64,000 nucleotides of DNA. Source: SZAS-79 sp964599095 (GTDB lineage Bacteria > Pseudomonadota > Gammaproteobacteria > Burkholderiales > SG8-39). The notes beneath the pieces are model-generated. The model was not told the DNA's origin and did not search any database. It saw only the letters and a list, made by a program, of their open reading frames with translations. The DNA is taken from the NCBI GenBank assembly GCA_964599095.1, contig CAZREB010000003.1, positions 310,001-374,000 of the forward strand, in the 5' to 3' direction. Shown in pieces: positions 7,419 through 17,969 of this stretch (the stretch's first letter is position 1; every line of letters begins with the position of its first letter). The position numbers and the translations under genes were made by a program.

Positions 7419-8393
7419 GTGAAGATATTGCGTTTGCTGGCTGCCGCATGGATTGCCGCATTGCTTGCCACTACGGGTAGCGCGTACGGGCAGGCTTACC
7501 CGGCCAAGCCGGTCAAGATCATCGTGCCCTATCCTCCCGGCGGCGTGACCGACCTCTTCACGCGCGTGCTCGGCGCGCAGCTGCAGGAGTCGCTCGGCCA
7601 GCCTTTCCTGGTGGAAAACAAGCCCGGGGCAAGCCAGATGGTCGGCGCGAATTTCGTCGCCAAGTCGCCGCCGGACGGCTACACGCTGTATGTCGGCAGC
7701 ATCACCAGCCTCGCGATGAACGCGTACACGCAAAAGAACATCCAGTACGACCCGGTGAAGGACTTCGCGCCTGTATCGCTGGTGATGACGATGCCGATGT
7801 TCCTGGTGGTCAACCCGGGCGTGCCGGCGAACAACGTCAAGGAGCTGATCGCGCTGCTGAAGGCCAATCCGGGCAAGTACAGCTACTCGACCACGGGCAA
7901 CGGCAGCTCCACCCACATGGCCGGCGAGTTGTTCAAGAAGATGACCGGCACCGACATGACCGCGATTCCGTACAAGGGGTCGGGGCCGGGCATTGCGGAC
8001 CTGGTAGCGGGGCAGGTGCAGCTGAGCATCGACCCGGGCGCTTCCTCGCTGCCGTCGGTGAAGGCCGGCAAGCTGCGCGCGCTCGCGGTCACCGGCCTCA
8101 AGCGCTTCTCGCTGATGCCGGACCTGCCCACGATGTCCGAGGCGGGCGTGCCGGGCTACGAGTCGGTGATCTGGTTCGGCATCGTCGCACCGGCCGGCAC
8201 GCCGCCGGCGATCACGGCAAAGCTGTCGCAGGAGATCGGCCGGGTCCTGAGGCTGCCGGCGAACATCGAGAAGTTCGGGGCCTATGCGATTGAACTGACG
8301 CCCAGCACGCCGGAGGAGTTCGGCACGCTGATCAAGTCGGATGTCGCGAAGTGGTCGAAGCTCCTGCAGGAAGCGGGCATCAAGCCGGAATGA
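7419..8393 (+). CDS. Bug/TctC-family periplasmic substrate-binding protein
   Basis: 324 aa. N-terminal signal peptide (MKILRLLAAAWIAALLATTGSAYGQ split as hydrophobic core AAWIAALLA and cleavage near AYGQA), then the Bug hallmark YPAKPVKIIVPYPPGG, followed by LGQPFLVENKPGA and the ASSLPSVKAGKLRALAVTG stretch. GTG start with AAAGGAGGA 8 nt upstream, a strong ribosome site. Bug receptors bind small carboxylates or related compounds for tripartite TctAB transporters, but most are orphans without linked membrane subunits, as here. Location between catabolic genes suggests it captures the pathway's substrate. Large Bug families are typical of Burkholderiales. Confidence 0.92.
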   Translation: MKILRLLAAAWIAALLATTGSAYGQAYPAKPVKIIVPYPPGGVTDLFTRVLGAQLQESLGQPFLVENKPGASQMVGANFVAKSPPDGYTLYVGSITSLAMNAYTQKNIQYDPVKDFAPVSLVMTMPMFLVVNPGVPANNVKELIALLKANPGKYSYSTTGNGSSTHMAGELFKKMTGTDMTAIPYKGSGPGIADLVAGQVQLSIDPGASSLPSVKAGKLRALAVTGLKRFSLMPDLPTMSEAGVPGYESVIWFGIVAPAGTPPAITAKLSQEIGRVLRLPANIEKFGAYAIELTPSTPEEFGTLIKSDVAKWSKLLQEAGIKPE

Positions 8394-8415
8394 TGCGGCA
8401 CGGGGGGCTGCACGC

Positions 8416-9972
8416 ATGAAGCTTGCGTCATTTCTCGCGACGCATGCGCGCGCGACGCCGGGCAAGGATGCCGTCATCTGCGGCGACGAGCGGCTGACGT
8501 TCGCGCAGCTCCACGAGACGACCGACAGGCTCGCCAACGCCCTGCGATCGCGGGGCGTCGGCATCGGCGACCGGGTGGCGATCCAGCTGCAGAACACGGT
8601 GGAGTTCGCAAGGGCCTTCCTTGCAGTCACGAAGGCCGGCGGGATCTCGGTGCCGGTCAATACGCGCCTCGCGCCGGGCGAGATCGCCTACATCCTTGCC
8701 GACAGCGCACCCAGGGCGGTCTTCCTTTCAGGCGAGACGCGCGAGCTCTATGAACGCTCGGCGGGCGGCTCGAAAGGCGTGATGCGCATCGCAGTCGGCC
8801 AGCCAGGGGAGGGCGAGCATGCGATCGCGGACCTCATCGAGGAAGGCGCGGCGGGCACGCCGGCGGTGCCGCCCGAATTCGACGACAACCTGATCGTCTA
8901 CACCTCGGGTACCACCGGCAACCCCAAGGGCGCAATCATCACGCAGGCCAATTCGATCATCCCGAACGGCTACCTGAACGCGCTCCAGTACGGCCTGTCG
9001 GACCGGGACCGGCAGCTCGTGACCACGCCGCTTGCGCATCGCACCGGCTTTGCGCGCATGGCCAACATGATCCTGCACGGCTCGACGCTGGTCGTCATGC
9101 CGCGCTTCGACGCCGCGGGGGCCGCGAAGCTGGCGAGGGATGAGCGCATCACGGTGATCGGCATCGTGCCGACGGTGGGGCGCATGCTGTTGCCCGAAAT
9201 CGAGGCGCACCCGGAGAATTTCGCGAGCGTGCAGGTGATGCTCGTCACCGGCGAGGCGTTTCCGCTTGACGTGAAGAAGCGCATCCACGACGCGCTGCCC
9301 CACGTGCGGATGTATTCGTTCTTCGCAATGACCGAAGTCGGCGGATTGACGCTGCTCGGGCCGCAGGAGCAGTTCACGCACCCGACATCGCTCGGGCGGC
9401 TGAACCCGGGCGCGGAGGTGCGGCTGGTGGATGCGGCTGGGAACGACGTGGCGCCCGGCGAGGTGGGCGAAATGTGGGTCCGCACCGGCGAGCCGGGTCG
9501 CTTCCTCACGATGCGCTGCTACTTCAACAAGCCGAAGGAAACCGCCGAAACGATCCGCGACGGCTGGGTCGCGACCGGGGACATGGCGAGGCTGGCGCCC
9601 GACGGTCACTACTACATGATGGACCGCAAGAAGGACATGGTCCTTTCCGGCGGCTACAACATCTACTCGAAGGAAGTCGAGCTCGCGCTGCAGCAGCATC
9701 CGGCGGTGCAGGACGCGGCCGTGATCGGCGTGCCGGACGCGGTGTACGGCGAGGCGGTGGCTGCCTTCATCGAACTGCGGCCGGGCGCAAAGGCCACCGA
9801 AGACGAGATCGTGGCCCACTGCCGCGACCGGATCGCGAGCTACAAGAAGCCGAAGTACGTGCGCTTCCTGGCCCCGCTGCCGCGCAACAGCACCGGCAAG
9901 GTGCAGAAGTTCGAGCTGCGCAGGCTGTTTTCGGCCGGCGCGGAAACCCCGTCCTCCGCCGGAAAAGTTTGA
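8416..9972 (+). CDS. Acyl-CoA ligase (class I AMP-forming), paralogue 2
   Basis: 518 aa. Same architecture and motif set as the ligase at 4649: YTSGTTGNPKGAI, FFAMTEVGG, GWVATGDMA, DRKKDMVLSGGYNIYSKEVE and NSTGKVQKFELRR. The start at ATG 8416 follows a G-rich ribosome site and gives the same N-terminus (MKLASFLATHARATP) as the paralogue; an upstream in-frame extension overlaps the Bug gene and is not supported. The pair probably arose by duplication and diverged, so they may activate different intermediates. Last gene of the cluster; a candidate terminator follows at 9994. Confidence 0.9.
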   Translation: MKLASFLATHARATPGKDAVICGDERLTFAQLHETTDRLANALRSRGVGIGDRVAIQLQNTVEFARAFLAVTKAGGISVPVNTRLAPGEIAYILADSAPRAVFLSGETRELYERSAGGSKGVMRIAVGQPGEGEHAIADLIEEGAAGTPAVPPEFDDNLIVYTSGTTGNPKGAIITQANSIIPNGYLNALQYGLSDRDRQLVTTPLAHRTGFARMANMILHGSTLVVMPRFDAAGAAKLARDERITVIGIVPTVGRMLLPEIEAHPENFASVQVMLVTGEAFPLDVKKRIHDALPHVRMYSFFAMTEVGGLTLLGPQEQFTHPTSLGRLNPGAEVRLVDAAGNDVAPGEVGEMWVRTGEPGRFLTMRCYFNKPKETAETIRDGWVATGDMARLAPDGHYYMMDRKKDMVLSGGYNIYSKEVELALQQHPAVQDAAVIGVPDAVYGEAVAAFIELRPGAKATEDEIVAHCRDRIASYKKPKYVRFLAPLPRNSTGKVQKFELRRLFSAGAETPSSAGKV

Positions 9973-9993
9973 CTTCTGCCCCGGAAGATTGAA

Positions 9994-10024
9994 CGCCGGC
10001 GCGGGGATCCGGTGTTTTTATTTT
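9994..10024 (+). terminator. Candidate rho-independent terminator
   Basis: CGCCGG (9994-9999), 9-nt loop, CCGGTG (10009-10014, one G-T pair), then TTTTTATTTT. The stem is short, so this is tentative. It lies between two convergent genes where termination is expected. Confidence 0.4.
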
Positions 10025-10044
10025 CCAATTCAGGAAAATTCCGG

Positions 10045-11091
10045 CTATTGGTGCAGGTGCCTCGCGAAAAACGCCGCGATCCTGCGATTCACCTCCGGCA
10101 CCTCCTTCGCGCGGTCGAATCCCGGCGGGTCGTTCAGCAGTTCGCCGACAAGCCCGTCGAGTTTCCGCGGCGGCGGCGACAACAGGGCGCCGTGGCCGCC
10201 GGTCGCAAAGTCGGCGACGCGCTCGCATTTCGCGCACGCCCGCAGGACCGGGTCGCTGTGGAAGCGCGGGAGCAGCCAGGCGTCCTTCTGCGCGGTTACG
10301 AGGCCCAGCGCGACTTTTGGCGCCGCCAGCGTAGCTGTGTCGAAGTCGGCCGCGAAAGGAACGCCGGACACGATTGCGGTGATTCTCGGGTCGGTGTGCG
10401 AATACCAGGCCGGGTCGTCCAGCTTGCTGCGGATCACCCACATTGCGATCGATTTCTTGAGGCCGTCGAAGACCCCCCCGGTCAGGCTCGTAGTCAGGCC
10501 GACGCAGGACTGGAAGTCCTCGGCGAGATGGGCTTCGCAGTGATCGCGAAGCCGCGCCGGCGACCACCGGCCGCCCGCCAGGGTAAGCGCAGTGTGTCCC
10601 CCGGCGGACATTCCGTACATCCCGACCTTGTCGAGGGCCAGCAAGGGTGCGAATCGCGCGTCGGCCGCGACCGCGTCGATCGCGCGCGAGACTTCGAGGG
10701 GACGGACCTTCCAGCTTGCCGGCCCCACGTTCCCTTGGTCCTTGTAGTTGTCTCCGGCATGCTCCGGCCCGGCGACGATGAAACCGCCTTCGGCCAGCAG
10801 CTTCGCGAGGTCCCCGTGCGGCCAGATCGAGCCTCCGGAGCCATGCGAGATGACCACCAGCCGCCCGTTGCCGCGCAGCGGGGCGCCGTTCTCGGCCAGT
10901 TGGAAGGCGAACGGTCCGCGATTCACCGGCGTTTCCGGCGCGCTCGAAGGGTAGAACACCGTCACCGGCCCATCGCCGTCCTTGCCCTGGATTTCGACGA
11001 ACCCGACGCCCGCCTGCGCCAGGCATGGCAGCAGGGCGAGCGCGCTCGCTACGAGCCGCAAAGCGAGGAATGCAACTGCCTTCGTGATCAT
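10045..11091 (-). CDS. Secreted alpha/beta hydrolase (dienelactone hydrolase / PAF-acetylhydrolase-like)
   Basis: 348 aa. Signal peptide (FLALRLVASALALLPCLAQA), then an alpha/beta hydrolase: strand VVISHGSGGS (oxyanion region), nucleophile elbow GMSAGGHTAL, and a late Asp/His-bearing segment ending in GGHGALLSP. The N-terminal FVEIQGKDGDGPVTVFYPSS is typical of predicted dienelactone hydrolases and PAF-AH-like lipases. Several Cys in the second half may form periplasmic disulfides. The ATG at 11091 is preceded by GGAGAG. Monocistronic, convergent with the ligase operon. Substrate unknown; an ester is likely. Confidence 0.8.
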   Translation of the reverse strand: MITKAVAFLALRLVASALALLPCLAQAGVGFVEIQGKDGDGPVTVFYPSSAPETPVNRGPFAFQLAENGAPLRGNGRLVVISHGSGGSIWPHGDLAKLLAEGGFIVAGPEHAGDNYKDQGNVGPASWKVRPLEVSRAIDAVAADARFAPLLALDKVGMYGMSAGGHTALTLAGGRWSPARLRDHCEAHLAEDFQSCVGLTTSLTGGVFDGLKKSIAMWVIRSKLDDPAWYSHTDPRITAIVSGVPFAADFDTATLAAPKVALGLVTAQKDAWLLPRFHSDPVLRACAKCERVADFATGGHGALLSPPPRKLDGLVGELLNDPPGFDRAKEVPEVNRRIAAFFARHLHQ

Positions 11092-11250
11092 CGTTTTCTC
11101 TCCGGGTCATGCGCAGTGGCCGCGGAAATTGCCCGCTGCGGGCCGCTCGTGCGGCGGCCAGTGTACTGACAAAGTGGTGCCCCGGGGCGCGTCTGGCAGG
11201 CCGGCGCAAAAGCTGGCAGCATCCGCCATCGCAATCCGGGCCTGAAGTGA

Positions 11251-12282
11251 ATGAACGCGACCTGTCCGTGGTGCAACGCGGCCCGGGAGACCGGGCCGGG
11301 GGGGCCGCTCAGTTGTCCTTCGTGCGGCGCCATCTATGCCAAGGCCGAGGCGATCAGGGCGCATGGGCGCGCGATCGCGACTCCGGCGGCCGCTGCGAGT
11401 CCCGTGGGCCCGCCGGTGCACGCCGGCCTCGACCCCGCTGCCATGGCAGCGCAGTTCGACGTCGACAATCCGGCGGACGAGTGGCAACTCGTCGACGACC
11501 CCGGGCTGGAGTGGAAGTTCTGCGTGGGGGCGATCCCGATCGCGCTGGTTCTCGCGATGATCTTCCATGCCTCCGGCCTGATGGCGTCGCTGCAGCGGAT
11601 CTTCCTCTCCATGCCGGTGCACGAGCTCGGCCACGCGACTTCGGCCTGGCTTTGCGGCTTCACGGCGATCCCGACGGTGTGGAAGACCCTGGTGCCGGAA
11701 ACGCGCGGTTTCATCGCGCCGGTCGCGTTGTTTGCGGCATTCGGCTACATGGGCTGGCGCGGTTGGGTGGCGGAGAACCGCATCGTCGTCGGCGTCGCTT
11801 GCGGCCTGGCGCTGTTGCAGCTGCTGTTCACCTTCGGCATCAGCCTGAAGGCCGCGCGAATGATCGTCGTGTTCAGCGGCGACGGCGGCGGGATGATCCT
11901 TGCCACGCTTTTGATGGGGAGCTTTTTCTTCGGCAAGCGCACGCAGTTGTACAAGGGCTCGCTGCGCTGGGGGTTCTTGGTGATCGGCGCCGTGGCGTTC
12001 GTCGACATCTACGCGACCTGGTTCAAGGCCCGCAGCGACCTGGATGCGATCCCGCTCGGGAGCCAGGACGGCATGGACGCCGATCCCCTGGTTCTGGTCC
12101 AGGAGTTCGGCTGGACCCTCAACGGGATGGTGAACCGCTACTTCACGCTGGGCCTTGTGTGCCTGGTCGCGCTCGCCTGCGTGTATGCATGGGGCGTGCG
12201 GCGAGCGGCGCAGGAGCGCGAGGCGAGGCTTGCCGCGGGGCAGGTTTCCGCATTGCTGGCCCGCCGGCAGGAAAAGGCCTGA
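11251..12282 (+). CDS. Membrane protein with zinc-ribbon and HELGH motif (M50-like protease family)
   Basis: 343 aa. An N-terminal zinc ribbon (CPWC at 5-8, CPSC at 22-25) is followed by a ~55-residue linker and four to six membrane segments. The first hydrophobic segment (IPIALVLAMIFHASGL) runs into MPVHELGHATSAW with H124, E125 and H128, the HExxH zinc site of site-2-type metalloproteases. Further hydrophobic segments follow at about 150-165, 175-200, 205-225 and 290-310. A canonical third ligand motif (NxxPxxxxDG) is not evident, so activity is uncertain. A cytosolic zinc ribbon before the protease core could be a substrate or redox sensor. No partner gene is adjacent. Confidence 0.7.
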   Translation: MNATCPWCNAARETGPGGPLSCPSCGAIYAKAEAIRAHGRAIATPAAAASPVGPPVHAGLDPAAMAAQFDVDNPADEWQLVDDPGLEWKFCVGAIPIALVLAMIFHASGLMASLQRIFLSMPVHELGHATSAWLCGFTAIPTVWKTLVPETRGFIAPVALFAAFGYMGWRGWVAENRIVVGVACGLALLQLLFTFGISLKAARMIVVFSGDGGGMILATLLMGSFFFGKRTQLYKGSLRWGFLVIGAVAFVDIYATWFKARSDLDAIPLGSQDGMDADPLVLVQEFGWTLNGMVNRYFTLGLVCLVALACVYAWGVRRAAQEREARLAAGQVSALLARRQEKA

Positions 12283-12316
12283 AGCCCGCGTCCGGAGGCG
12301 CGGGAGGGCGCGGCGC

Positions 12317-12685
12317 TTAGCCGCCCAGGTCCTTCCCCCATCGCTCGGACCACTCGTAAAGGGGCTGCAGCGCGGCAAGCATGCTGCGTCCGCGCGTCGA
12401 GAGGCGGTAGCCGCCGTCGTGCTCGATGAGTCCGGCTTCGCGCAGTTCCTTCAGCCGGGTGTTCAGCAGGCTCGGGTTTGTCTGTGCCGCCTCCTGCAGC
12501 GCGCGGAAGGTCAGCGTATCGGAGCGAAGTTCCCAGAGCACGCGCAGGGCCGCCCGTCGCCCGAGCAGGTCGAGGACCACCATGATCGGGCGGCCGGTCC
12601 GCGAGCCGCGGACGGGTCGGCCGACCGCGGGCACCGCATGGGCGGCTTTGCCGGGGGATTTGGCGGAGGTCTTGACGGAATTCAC
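12317..12685 (-). CDS. HxlR-family transcriptional regulator
   Basis: 122 aa winged helix-turn-helix protein. After a basic, Pro-rich 30-residue leader comes the HxlR core: LGRRAALRVLWELRSDTL, FRALQEA (recognition region), NPSLLNTRLKELREAGLI and the wing GGYRLSTRGRSML. GTG start at 12685. It is divergent from a CMD-family gene across a 60-bp gap containing inverted repeats (12697-12736), so it probably represses or activates that neighbour and itself. No effector-sensing Cys, as found in some HxlR members, is present. Confidence 0.85.
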   Translation of the reverse strand: MNSVKTSAKSPGKAAHAVPAVGRPVRGSRTGRPIMVVLDLLGRRAALRVLWELRSDTLTFRALQEAAQTNPSLLNTRLKELREAGLIEHDGGYRLSTRGRSMLAALQPLYEWSERWGKDLGG

Positions 12686-12696
12686 GCTTTACTTTT

Positions 12697-12736
12697 CATA
12701 GCATGGGCGGTATCGTTTGCTATGTAAACTATAGCA
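12697..12736. promoter_or_regulatory. Candidate HxlR operator in the divergent promoter region
   Basis: Contains CATAGC (12697-12702) and an inverted repeat TGCTAT-GTAAACT-ATAGCA (12718-12736), so three copies of the TAGC/GCTA half-site lie in 40 bp between the two divergent starts. The right-hand palindrome ends 9 nt before the CMD gene's ATG and would block its ribosome access or promoter. Confidence 0.5.
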
Positions 12737-12745
12737 GAGGGCCCC

Positions 12746-13303
12746 ATGAACGCGCGCATTTCTCCCGCCGCGCCGCCGTATCCTGCGGACATCCAGGCTG
12801 CGCTCGAGCGCATCATGCCGCCGGGTAAGCCGCCGCTCGTCCTGTTCACCACGCTGGCGCGGGACCCGCGCCTGTTCGGCAAGTTCTTCGCAGGCGGCCT
12901 GCTCGACCGCGGCCACCTGACGCTGAGGCAGCGCGAAGTCGTAATCACGCGCACCACGGCGCTGTGCAGATCCGAGTACGAGTGGGGCGTCCACATCGCC
13001 GCGTTCGGTGCGAAGGCAAGGCTGGGTCCGGCGCAGGCGAGTTCGCTGGTGCACGGCGGTCCGCAGGACGCCTGCTGGGACGAGGAGGATCACCTGCTGC
13101 TGCGCTTGTGCGATGCATTGCATGCGCAGAGCACGGTCGACGATGACCTGTGGCAGGCGCTGCGGGCAAACTTTGGCGAGGGGGCGATCCTCGAGTTGCT
13201 GCTGCTGGCAGGTTTCTACCGGACCGTGAGTTACCTGACGAACGCGCTCGCCTTGCCGCTCGAGGCGGATGCGGCGCGCTTTCCGCCGCCCGCCCGAGCC
13301 TGA
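12746..13303 (+). CDS. Carboxymuconolactone decarboxylase (CMD) family protein
   Basis: 185 aa. Single CMD domain: TLRQREVVITRTTALCRSEYEWGVHIAAFG (shown here in part as TLRQREVVI and SEYEWGVH) and the C-terminal AGFYRTVSYLTNALALPLE. The motif is EYEW-xx-H rather than CxxC-xxxH, so it is the non-peroxidase type seen in gamma-carboxymuconolactone decarboxylase-like proteins. No Sec or paired Cys, unlike the AhpD-like protein at 1636. Divergent from the HxlR gene, which probably controls it. Physiological substrate unknown; quinone or aldehyde stress is a common inducer of HxlR-linked genes. Confidence 0.85.
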   Translation: MNARISPAAPPYPADIQAALERIMPPGKPPLVLFTTLARDPRLFGKFFAGGLLDRGHLTLRQREVVITRTTALCRSEYEWGVHIAAFGAKARLGPAQASSLVHGGPQDACWDEEDHLLLRLCDALHAQSTVDDDLWQALRANFGEGAILELLLLAGFYRTVSYLTNALALPLEADAARFPPPARA

Positions 13304-13304
13304 C

Positions 13305-13751
13305 TCACCTCTTCTCAGCCGGCGTGCTTGTCGCCGGGCCCATGCCCCAGACCTGGATCACGCACTCCTCGCCCTTGGCGCCGTCGTAGTGCACCTTGCC
13401 GCCGTAGTGGACGACATAGCTCCCGGCCGGCGCGGCAACGGTGCTGTCGGGGTCGAATTTCTCACCGGTGCCGAGCCACCAGGTGCCCGAGATCACGACG
13501 AAGAAGCGGTCGTTCGGGTGGAAGTGCGGGCGGCTCATGTTGTTCGGCAGCCAGCGCAGCCGCATGACGTATGGACCCGGCTTGGAAGGGTCGCCGAACA
13601 GGACGGCGGTCTCGTTGGTACCGGCAGCATTGCGTACCCACTTGATTTCGGATGGCGTCTGGAATTGCACGGCGGCGGAGTCGAGGGCGTGTGCCGGCGA
13701 GAGCGCGGTCAGGGCGATGGCGGCTGCAAGTGCACGGGCGATTCTCTTCAT
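13305..13751 (-). CDS. Secreted cupin-domain protein
   Basis: 148 aa with a signal peptide (ALAAAIALTALSPAHA) and a single cupin domain: PHFHPNDRFFVVISGTWWLG holds the first motif (H76, H78 and the following residues), and APAGSYVVHYGGKVHYDG holds the second. The metal-binding His residues are present. ATG at 13751. It lies 1 nt from the stop of the convergent CMD gene and downstream of the coxM terminator on the same strand, so it is a separate transcript. Function is not known; similar small secreted cupins occur beside oxidative catabolic genes. Confidence 0.85.
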   Translation of the reverse strand: MKRIARALAAAIALTALSPAHALDSAAVQFQTPSEIKWVRNAAGTNETAVLFGDPSKPGPYVMRLRWLPNNMSRPHFHPNDRFFVVISGTWWLGTGEKFDPDSTVAAPAGSYVVHYGGKVHYDGAKGEECVIQVWGMGPATSTPAEKR

Positions 13752-13767
13752 GCGGTTTCTCCCAGGT

Positions 13768-13794
13768 AAAAAAAGGCCCGCCGAAGCGGGCCTT
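13768..13794 (-). terminator. Strong rho-independent terminator of the coxSLM operon
   Basis: Perfect 9-bp stem AAGGCCCGC / GCGGGCCTT around a 4-nt loop; on the minus strand it is a TTCG tetraloop followed by seven T. It lies 59 nt beyond the coxM stop codon. Confidence 0.9.
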
Positions 13795-13823
13795 GTCATG
13801 GCAATCATCGCGAACCGCGTTAA

Positions 13824-13858
13824 ATCGACTCCGACACCATTTATTTTCCCATTTATTT
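13824..13858. repeat. Repeat/MITE-like remnant, copy 2
   Basis: GACTCCGACACCATTTATTTTCCCATTTATT matches the tail of the copy at 4574-4645 with one substitution and a 2-nt insertion. Its last bases supply the TAA stop codon of coxM on the minus strand. The hairpin part of copy 1 is absent. Confidence 0.6.
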
Positions 13859-14653
13859 TCCGAGCGCCTGTGCGACCGCGCGCTTGGCCATCACGGTGAT
13901 CAGGTGCGCGCGGTATTCGGCCGAGCCGTGCAGGTCCGAATTGAGCGTGTCGGCCTTGACGGTGCCGGCAGGCACCGCATCCGGCTCGAACTTTGCGGCG
14001 AGCGCCTTCTCGATCGCGGTTGCGCGGAATACGCACGAGGCCGCGCCGGTGACCGCAACCCGCACGCCGCCCGAGGTCTCCGCCACGAATACGCCCACCA
14101 GTGCGAAGCGCGAGGCCGGGTTCTTGAACTTGATGTAGCCGGCGCGCTTGGGCGCAGGGAAGGTCACGGCCGTGATCAGCTCGCCGGTCTCCAGGGCCGT
14201 CTCGAACAGGCCCTTGAAGAAATCGTCGGCCGCGATCTTGCGCTTGTTGGTGACTATCGTCGCGCCCAGGCCGAGCACCGCCGCCGGGTAGCAGGCGGCC
14301 GGGTCGCTGTTGGCCAGGGACCCGCCGATGGTGCCCATGTGGCGCACCTGGCGGTCGCCGATGCCGCCGGCGAGGCGCGCGAGCGCCGGGATCATCTTCT
14401 TCACGTCGGCATTGGCTTCGACCTCCGCGTGGCGGGTCATTGCACCGATGGTCACCGATGAGCCGTCGGCCTTGATGCCGGTGAGTTCCTTGATGCCCGA
14501 CAGGTCGATGAGATCGCTGGGCGAGGCGAGGCGTAGCTTCATCGCCTGCACCAGGCTCTGGCCGCCGGCGAGGATCTTGCCGTCGGACTTCTTCGCGGCC
14601 AGCGACAGCGCGTCGCCGAGGGTGGAAGGCTTGTGGTAGCTGAATGCGTGCAT
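13853..14653 (-). CDS. coxM: FAD-binding medium subunit of a molybdenum hydroxylase (CoxM-like)
   Basis: 266 aa. FAD-binding PCMH domain: FSYHKPSTLGDAL start, GKILAGGQSLV (the AGGQS FAD-binding loop), and HMGTIGGSLANSDPAA (the TIGGS motif that binds the pyrophosphate), followed by the CO dehydrogenase flavoprotein C-terminal domain. Length matches CoxM. It transfers electrons from the two [2Fe-2S] centres of the small subunit to the acceptor. Last gene of the S-L-M operon; the stop codon TAA is contributed by a repeat remnant and the last sense codons encode ALGK. Confidence 0.9.
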   Translation of the reverse strand: MHAFSYHKPSTLGDALSLAAKKSDGKILAGGQSLVQAMKLRLASPSDLIDLSGIKELTGIKADGSSVTIGAMTRHAEVEANADVKKMIPALARLAGGIGDRQVRHMGTIGGSLANSDPAACYPAAVLGLGATIVTNKRKIAADDFFKGLFETALETGELITAVTFPAPKRAGYIKFKNPASRFALVGVFVAETSGGVRVAVTGAASCVFRATAIEKALAAKFEPDAVPAGTVKADTLNSDLHGSAEYRAHLITVMAKRAVAQALGK

Positions 14654-14665
14654 GTCGTTCTCTCC

Positions 14666-17032
<2,367 letters not shown>

Positions 17033-17095
17033 TTTCGTCTCCTTAGTGCCAACCGTTCTTCTTGTACTGCGGATAGGGGGTGCGGGGGATTGGGG

Positions 17096-17126
17096 AGGGC
17101 CCCGCCGCACGCGGCGGGAGGGGCCG
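17096..17126 (-). other. Intercistronic hairpin between coxS and coxL
   Basis: CCCGCCGC (17101-17108) and GCGGCGGG (17111-17118) form a near-perfect 8-bp stem, extended by surrounding G/C runs. There is no T-run on either strand, so it is more likely an mRNA processing or stability element tuning subunit ratios than a terminator. Confidence 0.45.
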
Positions 17127-17139
17127 GCATCCCCTGCTC

Positions 17140-17613
17140 CTACTTGGCCATCGCCTTGGCGCCGGCCGCGATCGACTTCACGATGTTGTGATAGCCGGTG
17201 CAGCGGCAGAGATTGCCTTCCAGGCCCTCGCGGATCTCGGTTTCGGTCAGGTCCGGTCGGCCCTTGGCGAGGTCGATCGCGTTCATGACCATGCCCGGGG
17301 TGCAAAAGCCGCACTGCAATCCGTGGTTTTCCTTGAACGCCGCCTGCATCGGGTGCAGCGTGCCGTCGGGCGCCGCAATGCCTTCGATCGTGGTGAGGTT
17401 CGCGCCCTCGGCCTGCATGGCCACCATGGAGCAGGACTTCACTGCCTTGCCGTTCATGTGCACGGTGCAGGCACCGCATTGCGCGGTGTCGCAGCCGACG
17501 TGCGTGCCGGTCAGGCGCAGCTGCTCGCGGATGAAGGTCACCAGCAGCGTGCGCTCCTCGACCTCGGCCGACACCGGCTTGCCGTTGACGGTCATGGAAA
17601 CTTTGATGGACAT
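17140..17613 (-). CDS. coxS: [2Fe-2S] small subunit of the molybdenum hydroxylase (CoxS-like)
   Basis: 157 aa. Plant-type [2Fe-2S] domain with C41, C46, C49 and C61 (GCDTAQCGACTVHMNG), then the four-helix domain with the second cluster C101, C104, C136 and C138 (CGFC, CRC). The final Ala/Lys helix is usual. The ATG at 17613 follows GGAGG at 5-nt spacing; a 23-codon extension upstream is not supported. First gene of the operon, carrying electrons from the Mo site to the FAD subunit. Confidence 0.93.
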   Translation of the reverse strand: MSIKVSMTVNGKPVSAEVEERTLLVTFIREQLRLTGTHVGCDTAQCGACTVHMNGKAVKSCSMVAMQAEGANLTTIEGIAAPDGTLHPMQAAFKENHGLQCGFCTPGMVMNAIDLAKGRPDLTETEIREGLEGNLCRCTGYHNIVKSIAAGAKAMAK

Positions 17614-17969
17614 GAATCCTCCTTGCTCTTTGGGTAGTCTGGGTTGCGGTTTTTCTTGGCGGGCCGGACGAGGCAGATTCACTCCTGCTGCCGGGCCGGT
17701 GGAGTCCGGATGCTAGCTCACGGCATATTCACCTGCAATCGACACATGCCATCAGCTGCGGATTGACTTCTGTCAACGCGACCGGGCAATGCGACGGGAC
17801 AAAACGGGCGGGAAAGATCGGCCCCGGAAAAATGCCCTCGGGGCAAAGATGCTGCGATGCATCAAGATCTCGAATGGTGGACGTCAGCCCGCAGTCAGCG
17901 AAACGAAAGGTGCTGGTAAAGGCCCCCTGATAGCGTCCTGACCCTTTGTGTCGCAAGGGTTTGCCGACA
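17614..17969. promoter_or_regulatory. Divergent intergenic region between coxS and the efflux operon
   Basis: 356 bp with no supportable gene. Noted elements are a palindrome TTGAC-TTCT-GTCAA (17764-17777), a possible regulator site, and a small hairpin TGCCC-TCG-GGGCA (17832-17844). Promoters for coxS (leftward) and the TolC-like gene (rightward) must lie here, but I see no convincing -35/-10 pair. Confidence 0.35.
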
